Source of the DNA: Caballeronia sordidicola
GTDB taxonomy: Bacteria; Pseudomonadota; Gammaproteobacteria; Burkholderiales; Burkholderiaceae
Direction of reading: 5' to 3'
Assembly (NCBI RefSeq): GCF_002220365.1
Contig: NZ_MTHB01000027.1
Location: 117,695-181,694, forward strand
DNA length: 64,000 nucleotides
Shown: positions 53,876 to 61,751 of the stretch, piece after piece
How the letters are laid out: each line of letters starts with the position of its first letter
Position numbering within the stretch: the stretch's first letter is position 1
Position numbers and translations under genes: made by a program
Notes under the pieces: generated by a model
Seen by the model: the letters and a program-made list of their open reading frames with translations, nothing else
What the model was told of the DNA's origin: nothing
Database searches by the model: none

Positions 53876-55536
53876 TGTGTGACCTCCATAACGCGGTTTT
53901 TCAGTTCCTCGACGAGTACGCGGGTATTCTCCGAGTAGTCGACCGGAACGATGACCAACTGCACGCCGCCTTCGCGGAACGCGGCTTCCAGCGTCGGCGC
54001 CAGCGCGTCGGCCGACTCGACGCGCCGCCCTTTAGCGCCATAGGCATCCGCGTACTTGACGAAATCGGGGTTGCCGAACGTGAGGCCCCAGTCCGGGAAG
54101 TTGTCGACTGCCTGTTTCCATCGGATCATTCCGTAGGCATCGTCCTGGATGATCAATACGACGAGGTTGAGCTTAAGCCGCACGGCGGTCTCGAGTTCTT
54201 GCGAGTTCATCATGAAGCCGCCGTCGCCGCATACCGCCATCACGCGCCGGGCAGGGTAGAGCAGTGCCGCCATCATGGCCGAGGGCAGGCCCGCTCCCAT
54301 GGTTGCCAATGCGTTGTCGAGCAGCAGCGTGTTGGCACTGCGTGTCCGGTAACATCGCGCGAACCAGATCTTGTACATGCCGTTATCGAGCGCGACGATG
54401 CCGTCGACCGGCATGACTTCGCGTACGTCGTGGACGATGCGTTGCGGCGTCAGCGGAAAGCGTGACTCCTCTGCCCGGTCCAGTGTGCGTCTCAAGATAC
54501 CTTCGCGCAGCGGCGCCAGTGCAGCCGCGTTCGGAAGCTTGCCTTGAACCTGATCGGCGAGCCGCCGCAGACTCAAGCCGAGGTCGCCCACCACTTCGGC
54601 GTGCGGGAAGAACACCTGTTCGACATGCGCCGGCGTATAACCCACGTGAATGACCTTAGGTCCCTTCGGTCCCATGATGAACGGCGGCTTTTCGACCGTG
54701 TCATGCCCGATAGCGAGAATCAGGTCGGCGCGGTCGATCGCCTCGTGCAAGTAATCGCGCGCGCTGAGCGCGGCCGTTCCCATCCAGAGCTCGGTGGCCT
54801 CGTTGTTGCCGACAGCGGCAACGGTGCCCTTGCCCATCTGGGTGTTGAAGAAAGGGATACCGGTGCGTCGGATGAACTCGGTCAATTGACCCACGAGCCG
54901 CGGCCGGTTGCTGGCTGCACCAAACATGACGAGCGGACGCTCGGCTTCCATCAGCAAAGCCGCAGCTCGTTCGATGGCCGCCTCCTGCGCCACCGGGAGC
55001 TCGACGGGATGCAGCGGAACGAGCGCCACGTCATCGCTCACCTCAACGGCGGCCACGTCTTCAGGCAACTCGAGATGGACCGGCCCGGGTCGCTCGTCCG
55101 CGGCCAGCCGGAACGCTTCGCGCACCACGGTCGGAATACTGGTGCCGCTGACTATTTGCCGGGACGCTTTGGTCAGTGGTTTCATCGTGGCGACAATGTC
55201 GACTATCTGGAAGCGCGCCTGGTGCGCCGTCATGATGGGTTTCTGTCCGGTAATCAGCACCATCGGCATGGCGCCAAGATGCGCGTAGGCGGCGCCGGTG
55301 ACCAGATTCAGCGCGCCGGGACCGAGCGTTGCCATGCAGACGCCGGGCCTTCCCGTCAGGCGACCGTGGGTCGCTGCCATGAAGGCCGCAGACTGTTCAT
55401 GGCGGGTCACGATCAGCTGGATGCTGGAGCGCCGCAGCGACTCGACGACGTCGAGATTTTCTTCACCCGGCACGGCGAAGATCCGATCGACGCCTTCATT
55501 TTCTAGTGCCTTGACGAACAGGTCGGATGCTTTCAT
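53872..55536 (-). CDS. Thiamine-diphosphate enzyme, acetolactate synthase large-subunit-like
   Basis: The 554-residue protein has the three domains of the ALS/2-oxoacid decarboxylase family. The catalytic Glu is in TRHEQSAAFMA near residue 47, and the ThDP motif begins at VCGDGGFMMNSQELETA near 435. About 25 residues later, the Asn that normally ends the motif is Asp (IIQDDAYGMI). FAD-region residues are only partly conserved, and no small regulatory subunit gene is nearby, so a catabolic role is likelier than branched-chain synthesis. Coupling to an alcohol dehydrogenase suggests 2-oxoacid decarboxylation or carboligation (aldehyde or acetoin-type products). Confidence 0.88.
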   Translation of the reverse strand: MKASDLFVKALENEGVDRIFAVPGEENLDVVESLRRSSIQLIVTRHEQSAAFMAATHGRLTGRPGVCMATLGPGALNLVTGAAYAHLGAMPMVLITGQKPIMTAHQARFQIVDIVATMKPLTKASRQIVSGTSIPTVVREAFRLAADERPGPVHLELPEDVAAVEVSDDVALVPLHPVELPVAQEAAIERAAALLMEAERPLVMFGAASNRPRLVGQLTEFIRRTGIPFFNTQMGKGTVAAVGNNEATELWMGTAALSARDYLHEAIDRADLILAIGHDTVEKPPFIMGPKGPKVIHVGYTPAHVEQVFFPHAEVVGDLGLSLRRLADQVQGKLPNAAALAPLREGILRRTLDRAEESRFPLTPQRIVHDVREVMPVDGIVALDNGMYKIWFARCYRTRSANTLLLDNALATMGAGLPSAMMAALLYPARRVMAVCGDGGFMMNSQELETAVRLKLNLVVLIIQDDAYGMIRWKQAVDNFPDWGLTFGNPDFVKYADAYGAKGRRVESADALAPTLEAAFREGGVQLVIVPVDYSENTRVLVEELKNRVMEVTQ

Positions 55537-55629
55537 GGATAGTCACCTCGTTTTTAAACCACAGCGAGTTGTGGGTCGAATCAATGAATGGGCTGGGTTC
55601 TAGTCATCGCGGCGTGAATCAGCGGGTGG

Positions 55630-57606
55630 TCATCCGCCCGCGCCGGGCTCGCCGACCGGGCCGTGCGCGACGTCCTCGAGTTGGCGAGTCGCATGGGCCG
55701 CTGCTTGCGCATGTGTTTCGCAAACATGTGATGCAGAATCGAGCTCGCTAAATGCAGCGTCAAGCTTCATGCGCATGAATGCACTGGTAGTGAAGCGAGT
55801 CGCCGAGCTGTAGTACTTGAGTTGCAACTGTCTGACCATCTCGAAGTACGCATCGGCCTCCGACTCGTCCAGCCGAAATCCGTCATAGTTGACCATTAGC
55901 GAAACCTTGTGGCCGATGCGATCACAGAACGCCCCAAGCACACGCCGAACGCTTTCGATGTCGTCGTTCGAGCGGATCGCCATGCCTTCGAAGTTCACGA
56001 ACATCGTGTTGCGCTCGGCGTCGTAACTGAGCCGCTCGCTCATCTGCGAATCGAGCAGCACCGTCGCCAGACCCATGATCTGTGGCAAGAAAATTCGAGG
56101 GTCCATCAATCGCACGTTTCGCACGATAGGCGCGAAGTCCATGTGGGCGAGAATGTCGCGGTCGATATCGATGCCGGGTGCAATTTCCGTCAGTTCGAGT
56201 CCTTCGGGCACGCGCTGGAAGACGCACCGCTCGGTGACATACAACACGGTCTGAGCGCGTTGAGCAGCAAGCGATCCATTAAAAGTGATCTGCTCGACAG
56301 ACTCGACGAGTTTCTTCTTCGAACCTTCCGACACAATACGCAGACGTCCATCCTCGACCACCACATCGAGTCCACCGGCCGTGAACGTTCCCGCGAATAC
56401 CACGCGACGGGCGTTCTGGCTGATGTTGATAAACCCGCCGGCACCGGCCAGTCGCGGCCCGAAGCGGCTGACGTTGACGTTTCCGCACCGATCGATCTCC
56501 GCCATGCCGAGACACGCGAGATCCAGCCCTCCGCCATCGTAGAAGTCGAACTGCTGGTTTTGATGAAGCAGGGCATCGATGTTGATTGCGGCGCCGAAAT
56601 TCAAGCCGCCCTGCGGAGTGCCGCCGATTAAACCGGGCTCGGCGGTCAACGTCAGGTGGCTAAGCAGTCGTTCTTCCGCGGCCACGGCTGCGACGACTTC
56701 AGGAACCCCGATGCCCAGATTGATTACACCACCGAGCGGCAGCTCGAAGGCACATCGGCGTGCGATGACTTTTCGTTCGTCGAGCACAGGGCTTTCCATC
56801 GTGCCCGACGGGACCTTCATTTCGCCGGAGAACGCAGGGTTATACGCTGTACCGTAGGTTTGGGCTTGAGTGTCTGGGCGGGCGACTACAACACGGTCAA
56901 CGAATATTCCCGGTACGACGACTGCCCGCGGATCGAGTGTCCCGCTCGCGGCGATCCGCTCCACCTGGACGATCACCAAACCGTTTGAATTGTGGGCGGC
57001 CATGGCGGCCTCCATGGCGTCGAGCACGAGCGCCTCGCGTTCCATCGTGACGTTGCCTTCGGGGTCGGCCGTGGTACCGCGAATCAGGGTCACGTTAAGC
57101 GGAAAGACCTTGTAGAAGAGCCACGTCTTGCCGTCGATGTCGATTGTGCTCACCAGGTCTTCGGTCGTGCTGGCGTTGATCTTTCCGCCTCCGTGACGCG
57201 GATCGACGAACGTGCCCAATCCGACCTGTGTAAGCGTGCCGGGCCTATGCGCCGCGATGTCCCGATACAGATGCGACATCGTCCCCAACGGAAGGTTGTA
57301 TGCCTCGATCAGATTGTCGGTCGCCATGCGAGCGAGCTTCGGCAACAGCGCCCAATGTCCGCCGATCGCACGTTTGACCAGCCCCGGCAGGGCTACGCGG
57401 TTGAGCCCCCGGTCCCGGCCGTCACCGGGCGCGGCGGCGAACACCAGGGTCAGATTGCGCGGTTCACCCGTGCCGGTGAACCGCCGCTCCAGCGCCATGA
57501 TCAATTCGTCTGGTGTACCAATGCCGACAAAGCCTGAGCAGCAGACGCTGTCGCCGTCGTGAATCAGCGCGACCGCTTCGTCGGCGGTGACAATCTTGTC
57601 TTTCAT
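55630..57606 (-). CDS. Acyl-CoA:acetate/3-ketoacid CoA-transferase with C-terminal extension
   Basis: The 658-residue protein is a single-chain family I CoA-transferase (YdiF/propionate CoA-transferase type). It has an alpha-like half (CSGFVGIGTPDELIMAL near residue 20) and a beta-like half in which catalytic Glu323 lies in LTAEPGLIGG. Typical members have about 520-530 residues; here about 130 more follow, including LSYDAERNTMFVNFEGMAIR and an Ala/His-rich tail. ATG 57606 is chosen because homology begins at MKDKIVTADEAVALI. It lies 93 bases before the TPP-enzyme gene. It moves CoA between short organic acids, which would link this cluster to PHB or fermentation-acid metabolism. Confidence 0.9.
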   Translation of the reverse strand: MKDKIVTADEAVALIHDGDSVCCSGFVGIGTPDELIMALERRFTGTGEPRNLTLVFAAAPGDGRDRGLNRVALPGLVKRAIGGHWALLPKLARMATDNLIEAYNLPLGTMSHLYRDIAAHRPGTLTQVGLGTFVDPRHGGGKINASTTEDLVSTIDIDGKTWLFYKVFPLNVTLIRGTTADPEGNVTMEREALVLDAMEAAMAAHNSNGLVIVQVERIAASGTLDPRAVVVPGIFVDRVVVARPDTQAQTYGTAYNPAFSGEMKVPSGTMESPVLDERKVIARRCAFELPLGGVINLGIGVPEVVAAVAAEERLLSHLTLTAEPGLIGGTPQGGLNFGAAINIDALLHQNQQFDFYDGGGLDLACLGMAEIDRCGNVNVSRFGPRLAGAGGFINISQNARRVVFAGTFTAGGLDVVVEDGRLRIVSEGSKKKLVESVEQITFNGSLAAQRAQTVLYVTERCVFQRVPEGLELTEIAPGIDIDRDILAHMDFAPIVRNVRLMDPRIFLPQIMGLATVLLDSQMSERLSYDAERNTMFVNFEGMAIRSNDDIESVRRVLGAFCDRIGHKVSLMVNYDGFRLDESEADAYFEMVRQLQLKYYSSATRFTTSAFMRMKLDAAFSELDSASHVCETHAQAAAHATRQLEDVAHGPVGEPGAGG

Positions 57607-57768
57607 AGCGCAGCTCAAGGAAAGAGGTGAATGTACGGCCGTGGCCGCTGCCAGTTCCCAAAAGAGGTGTGGCATCCTCGCTTGGTCGACCGTTGCCTTT
57701 TTGCTCCATTGCCCGCAACATTCATATCGCCGCTGGCTCGGGGCAATCAACCGCCAATGCGGACGCGG

Positions 57769-58584
57769 TCAGTGATTCCGGACCTTGGCATGGACCAAGC
57801 AAGGTAGATGGCCTTTTGTTAGCGGATTCATACGGAAAAGATCCTCCGTCATCCTCGGCCAGCCTCGGGGCGCCCGGTACTCCAGCACGCTCAGTGTCGC
57901 AATGGCTGATGACAAACCATGCAGGTGCGCTGCTATTTCATCGCTGTTGATCCCCCAGGGCATCGCAGGCAGGCGATAGTGTGGCGTTTGCATGACGCCC
58001 CACTGGGTTAGCTGGGAAAACCACCGCGGAATGACGTCGAACGCGATCTCGGCACCCGGAAAATGTTCGACGATCCTGATAAACAAACGTCTCACTGCGT
58101 CAGGCTCAAGATACATGAAGAGCCCTTGGACTACGATAAATACATCTTGACCCGGTTCGATCCCTTCAATCCAACCCGGCTCGAATACGTTCGCAGCAAC
58201 GTGGCGCAAACGCTTGCACGAAGGAAGAAAGTGCTGCCGCAGTTCGATCGCGGCCGGGAGATCGACCGTGAGCCATCGCATCTGGCCGTTGTCAACGCGG
58301 TGAGCTTGCGTTTCGAGGCCTTCACCGAGCGATACAATCAGACCCTCCGGATGGCGTTCGAGCCATCGCTTCAACAATTGGTCGATCTGTGCCGCCCGTG
58401 CGGCAAACGAACCGACGGGTTCGCCAAAATGACGCATGAAATCGTAGTCGATAGCATTGCAGATCCGCACACTGTCGGGGTCAGCGAGAATGCCGTCGGG
58501 CCGGCGCGCTTCGCACGCACGGTCGTAAAGCGTCCACAGCATGGTTTCTGACACACCATCCAGTTTGCATGGAACTTTCGACAT
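57769..58584 (-). CDS. Class I SAM-dependent methyltransferase, LCMT/TcmP-like
   Basis: The product of about 271 residues has the leucine carboxyl methyltransferase/TcmP O-methyltransferase layout. An early Arg/Asp block (RRPDGILADPDSVRICNAID) is followed by SAM-binding IVSLGEGLETQ and VDLPAAIELR, then QGLFMYLEPDAVRRLF. The glycine-rich SAM loop is atypical (Gly-Glu-Gly). Start choice is uncertain: ATG 58584 matches family starts, whereas TTG 58656 overlaps the phasin stop by four bases. Substrate is unknown. Position between a phasin and a CoA-transferase is unusual. Confidence 0.8.
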   Translation of the reverse strand: MSKVPCKLDGVSETMLWTLYDRACEARRPDGILADPDSVRICNAIDYDFMRHFGEPVGSFAARAAQIDQLLKRWLERHPEGLIVSLGEGLETQAHRVDNGQMRWLTVDLPAAIELRQHFLPSCKRLRHVAANVFEPGWIEGIEPGQDVFIVVQGLFMYLEPDAVRRLFIRIVEHFPGAEIAFDVIPRWFSQLTQWGVMQTPHYRLPAMPWGINSDEIAAHLHGLSSAIATLSVLEYRAPRGWPRMTEDLFRMNPLTKGHLPCLVHAKVRNH

Positions 58585-58652
58585 ACCGTCGATGGTGTGA
58601 TTGCGAGCCCGCGAATCCTCGTCACGAAGCGGGGCGCCTAACACGGCGGATG

Positions 58653-59144
58653 TCAAAGCACACCTAGGCGTTTGGCATTGGCGGTCGCGCGGTCGTGAAT
58701 AGGTGCGAGGCTCTCCTGGACCAAACGGGCGGTTGAATTGGCCAACTGCAACGGATTAGCCGGAGATGCTGCTGCGATCTTCAACAGCGCTGCCTGGCAT
58801 TCAATCCATTGTGTCAAAGATTGGCTCGACGCCAGGGCTGAGGCTGCCGCGGATGTAGCCCAGATATGTTTGCTCGTATCCGTTGCCAGAGCCATGCTCA
58901 GGCTGACGAATCCTGAACCCATCGCCTGGATTGATTCGGACGCTGCCTCGCTCTTTTCCCGGCTCATCAGACTGAATTCAACCCGGTCCCGCTCATTGGG
59001 TAGCGGCCCGGCCATCGCCATGCGAGTGGTGCGAACTTTAACGACCTGGGTGGTTGCGCTGAGCATTTCGCAGGTGTCAGTGAAAAGGCGCAACCAGTTT
59101 GTCGAAAGCTCACCGATAGAAGGGGAGAAAGCGGAGGAAGTCAT
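58653..59144 (-). CDS. Phasin-family protein
   Basis: The 163-residue protein starts at ATG 59144 with TTGGAGC ahead. It is Ala/Ser/Thr-rich and helical, with a QSLTQWIECQAALLKIAAASPANPLQLANSTARLVQESL region typical of phasin domains (PF09361-like); that region spans about residues 95-145. Phasins coat polyhydroxyalkanoate granules or act as stress-related chaperones. It is the promoter-proximal gene of the minus-strand cluster. In B. cenocepacia similar phasins occur in the low-oxygen-activated locus, but I found no good Anr/FNR box upstream. Confidence 0.78.
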   Translation of the reverse strand: MTSSAFSPSIGELSTNWLRLFTDTCEMLSATTQVVKVRTTRMAMAGPLPNERDRVEFSLMSREKSEAASESIQAMGSGFVSLSMALATDTSKHIWATSAAASALASSQSLTQWIECQAALLKIAAASPANPLQLANSTARLVQESLAPIHDRATANAKRLGVL

Positions 59145-59518
59145 GAAATGCTCCAAGATTGATTGTCTGATAGGGATACCTAATAAAGATATCAATCACA
59201 ATGAAAGGAACGTCTGGGATCGGAAATTTAGTAGGTGAACCGGGGCTTATGTGGAATAAACTGCCGCTCGGCCGTACAGCGTCGCCATAACAAATACAAA
59301 TATAGACGGGGCTTTCGAAAACGGATGGTGCTGCACCACTTTGAGCATAAACTGATAAATGTTGCATCGCAACAAGTCATTTGTGAAAGCTTGATGTCGG
59401 CTGCCCCGAGATGGACGAGTTCGGGGTTACTCCGATAAAAACCGCGAGTAGTCCATTAAGGTGCTTAGGCATGAAAATTGCCATTATTTAATGTCGGCAT
59501 TTCTATCAATCGTCCACC
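59145..59518. other. Intergenic stretch upstream of the phasin gene
   Basis: AT-rich sequence that should hold the phasin promoter. I looked for TTGAT-N4-ATCAA and saw only half-sites (TTGAT near 59160, ATCAA near 59192). Plus-strand frames here have no domain. Confidence 0.45.
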
Positions 59519-60057
59519 TGCACTTTTACCGACGCCTCGCTGCGCTTCGAGCTGGAATCGAAGATGGCAGAGACAGCCAAGGCGAACGATGACCTGGAGA
59601 ACCTCATCGCTTCAACGGATATCGCGACCGTCTTTGTAGACCGGGCGATGCGCATTAAACGCTATACCGCACCTGCGCTCGGCCTGTTCAATCTGATCAA
59701 GTCCGTTGTGGGTCGCCCATTACTCGATCTTACGCATCGCCTCAAATATCCCGAACTGGCCGGCGATGCTGCAGCCGTCTTAAGCAGCCAGGCTCTTGCG
59801 GCAGCAATGAGCGCGAGTTCGATCTGGTTCTGTCGGACATCGGAATGCCGGAGATGGATGGCTACGAATTTATCGAAGCGTTGAGAACACTGCCGAGGAT
59901 GGTCGCGGTGCCTGCAATCGCACTAACCGGATTCGGACGCGCACAGGATGCCAAGAGAGCGATACGTGCCGGGTTTAATGCTCATCTCGCGAAGCCCGTG
60001 TCGTTGCCTGAGTTACTCAGTGCGATCGATCGAATAAAAGCGCCGAAACTTGAATGA
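59519..60057 (+). pseudogene. Deletion-fused remnant of a CheB/CheR-PAS-receiver hybrid protein
   Basis: The left part (59519 to about 59790) encodes ETAKANDDLENLIASTDIAT, then VFVDRAMRIKRYTAPALGLFNLI and LLDLTHRLKYPEL, the PAS-linked end of CheB/CheR fusion proteins. The right part (about 59795-60057), in another frame, encodes the second half of a receiver domain: EFDLVLSDIGMPEMDGYEF, then ALTGFGRAQDAK and the Lys in AHLAKPVSLPEL. Everything between (histidine kinase domain and first receiver part) and the CheB/CheR front is missing. An internal deletion with frameshift explains it. The short frames cannot make a working signalling protein. Confidence 0.82.
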
Positions 60058-60086
60058 CTGAACCGCTTCTCCAAAGGATGACCAAG

Positions 60087-60710
60087 ATGAAAAAGCTTTT
60101 GAATATGAGTATAGGGGTGGGCGTGGCGGCCTTGTTTTGCCTCTCGGGAGGTGCTAGCGCGCAGCAAGCCGCGTTCACCAGCGCACCCGTCGACGTGTTT
60201 GCCGGGCCGGCGCCGGATTATCCGGTTGTGTCACAGTTGCCGCAGGGACTTCAGGTAACGATTTACGGTTGCGTGGCCGGCTATACCTGGTGCGATGTAG
60301 CCGTTCCGAACCTGCGTGGCTGGGTCGACGCTTCCGCGCTCAGCTACCCGTATCAGGGTTCGAATGTGCCTATTCCGACTTATGGCGCGACGATCGGCCT
60401 ACCGATCGTCGCGTTCTCCCTGGGCGCTTACTGGGGCAACTATTATCACGGGCAACCGTGGTATCGCGATCAAGGGCGATGGATCAATCATGAAGCGCCT
60501 CGTCCGGGCCCGGGTTATGGGCATCCGCCGCCGCAACCGTATGGCGGGCATCCTCCGGGGCCGCCACGCGGCAATGAAGGCAACGGCAGGCCGCCCGGGG
60601 CGCCGCAAGGCAACTATGGGCGCGCGCCTGGACCCGGTGTAAATCACGAGGAGGCCAGGCCCGAGCACCGCGGTAGCGCAGAGGAACACGGCCATCCGCC
60701 GCCACAATAA
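60087..60710 (+). CDS. Exported SH3b-domain protein with Pro/Gly-rich tail
   Basis: The 207-residue protein starts at ATG 60087 with AAAGGA about 8 bases ahead. A Sec signal (cleavage after ASA) precedes a bacterial SH3 domain at about residues 27-85 (VDVFAGPAPDYPVVSQL, then GYTWCDVAVPNLRGWVDAS). The rest is Tyr/Trp, then Pro/Gly/His-rich low-complexity sequence ending in HGHPPPQ. Such proteins sit in the periplasm and probably bind peptidoglycan or other envelope polymers. No operon partner is visible. Confidence 0.85.
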   Translation: MKKLLNMSIGVGVAALFCLSGGASAQQAAFTSAPVDVFAGPAPDYPVVSQLPQGLQVTIYGCVAGYTWCDVAVPNLRGWVDASALSYPYQGSNVPIPTYGATIGLPIVAFSLGAYWGNYYHGQPWYRDQGRWINHEAPRPGPGYGHPPPQPYGGHPPGPPRGNEGNGRPPGAPQGNYGRAPGPGVNHEEARPEHRGSAEEHGHPPPQ

Positions 60711-60898
60711 GCCCTATCAAAGGCAGCAAGCTGAGCCCGGGCCGTGATTCGCGAAAGCGTCAAGCGGTGCCGGCAGGGCACCCAGTCGGGCGCGGGCGCG
60801 CTCCCGAGGGAGCACCCGGAATAATTCTCCGAAAGGTGTGCCGCAGCGAATACTCGGATCCTCCGGCCTGGCCCGAGTCGGCGCTACGTTTCCTTCGG

Positions 60899-61219
60899 TC
60901 AGTAGGCGCTGAAGATCCGATCGAGCGCGGCCAGGATGGCATCGCGGTGATCGGCAAGGGAGCTGATGCGACTGCCGAGCGCGTTTAACGGAACAGCACT
61001 CATGGCAGGCGTGTCGAGGAAGTGTTTCTTGCCAGCGATCTCGAAGACAGGCAGCAGATCGGACGGTTTGCCGGAGAACCCGAGATCCAGGGTAGGTCTC
61101 AGAGGAATCACGATGCGTGTCGGCAGGGTTCCGACATGCGTGCTCTGCACGTCGAGCAGGTACGCCGCAAGGCGCCGCGTTCCATCGTCGGGGTTACCGT
61201 AGAGATCAAAACGCGCCAT
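60899..61219 (-). CDS. ccdB: CcdB-family toxin
   Basis: The 106-residue protein matches CcdB in length and pattern: MARFDLYGNPD start, LLDVQSTHVGTLPTRIVIPL core, and C-terminal helix SLADHRDAILAALDRIFSAY. In plasmid F the last residues contact DNA gyrase. CcdB poisons DNA gyrase subunit A. The gene begins at the last base of the ccdA stop (TAATG), the usual coupled layout. The module seems intact, so it should be active as a chromosomal or replicon-stabilising toxin-antitoxin system. Confidence 0.93.
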   Translation of the reverse strand: MARFDLYGNPDDGTRRLAAYLLDVQSTHVGTLPTRIVIPLRPTLDLGFSGKPSDLLPVFEIAGKKHFLDTPAMSAVPLNALGSRISSLADHRDAILAALDRIFSAY

Positions 61220-61461
61220 TAAAACGTCCTGTACTTCGCAAGCGGCAGCCCGTCGCGTTCAACCATCGCCGTGTAGGCTGCGACCAACTCGGCATTGTCG
61301 TCGGCCCAACGGCGAGCCTCCGTCTCCTGAATTTCTTCACGCACACCACGCTCACTCGCGCGCGAAAGGTTGATCCCGAGTTCCTTGGCCCGATCCAGGA
61401 CGTCGGGCGGCAACGTGACATTCGTAGACTTGCGCGCCCGGTTTTCGAGTGCATTTCCCAT
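61219..61461 (-). CDS. ccdA: CcdA-family antitoxin
   Basis: The 80-residue antitoxin starts at ATG 61461 with GGAG six bases ahead. Its N-terminal ribbon-helix-helix DNA-binding part (RKSTNVTLPPDVLDRAKELG) represses the operon. The C-terminal part (RRWADDNAELVAAYTAMVERDG) binds and neutralises CcdB. The gene precedes ccdB with a one-base overlap. Upstream in-frame starts to 61500 are less likely. Confidence 0.92.
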   Translation of the reverse strand: MGNALENRARKSTNVTLPPDVLDRAKELGINLSRASERGVREEIQETEARRWADDNAELVAAYTAMVERDGLPLAKYRTF

Positions 61462-61751
61462 GCGCATCTCCATGTTTGAAAACATGTGCAATCCACACAC
61501 ACGTCTACATGCCCGGTGGTCGCCGACAAAAAATTCTCTGCCGAGCGAACCAATGCGAGGCCGCGCAGTTCCACTTCGTTCTTAGCGCCGCAGCGCCGCC
61601 AAGGCATGACACTGGCCGGTAGTCGCTCAAGGGGAGAAGATGGCTTGACGTAGGGGTTTGCAGAACTAAAGCGTCGTAAACTTAACGGCAAATCTTATTT
61701 GACATAAGATAAATTATCAACGCAAAATGTGCATGTAGCATGCAATATCCT

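Noticed and set aside
59145..59240. Anr/FNR box upstream of the phasin gene
   Set aside because: Only isolated half-sites (TTGAT, ATCAA) occur, not at the required four-base spacing.
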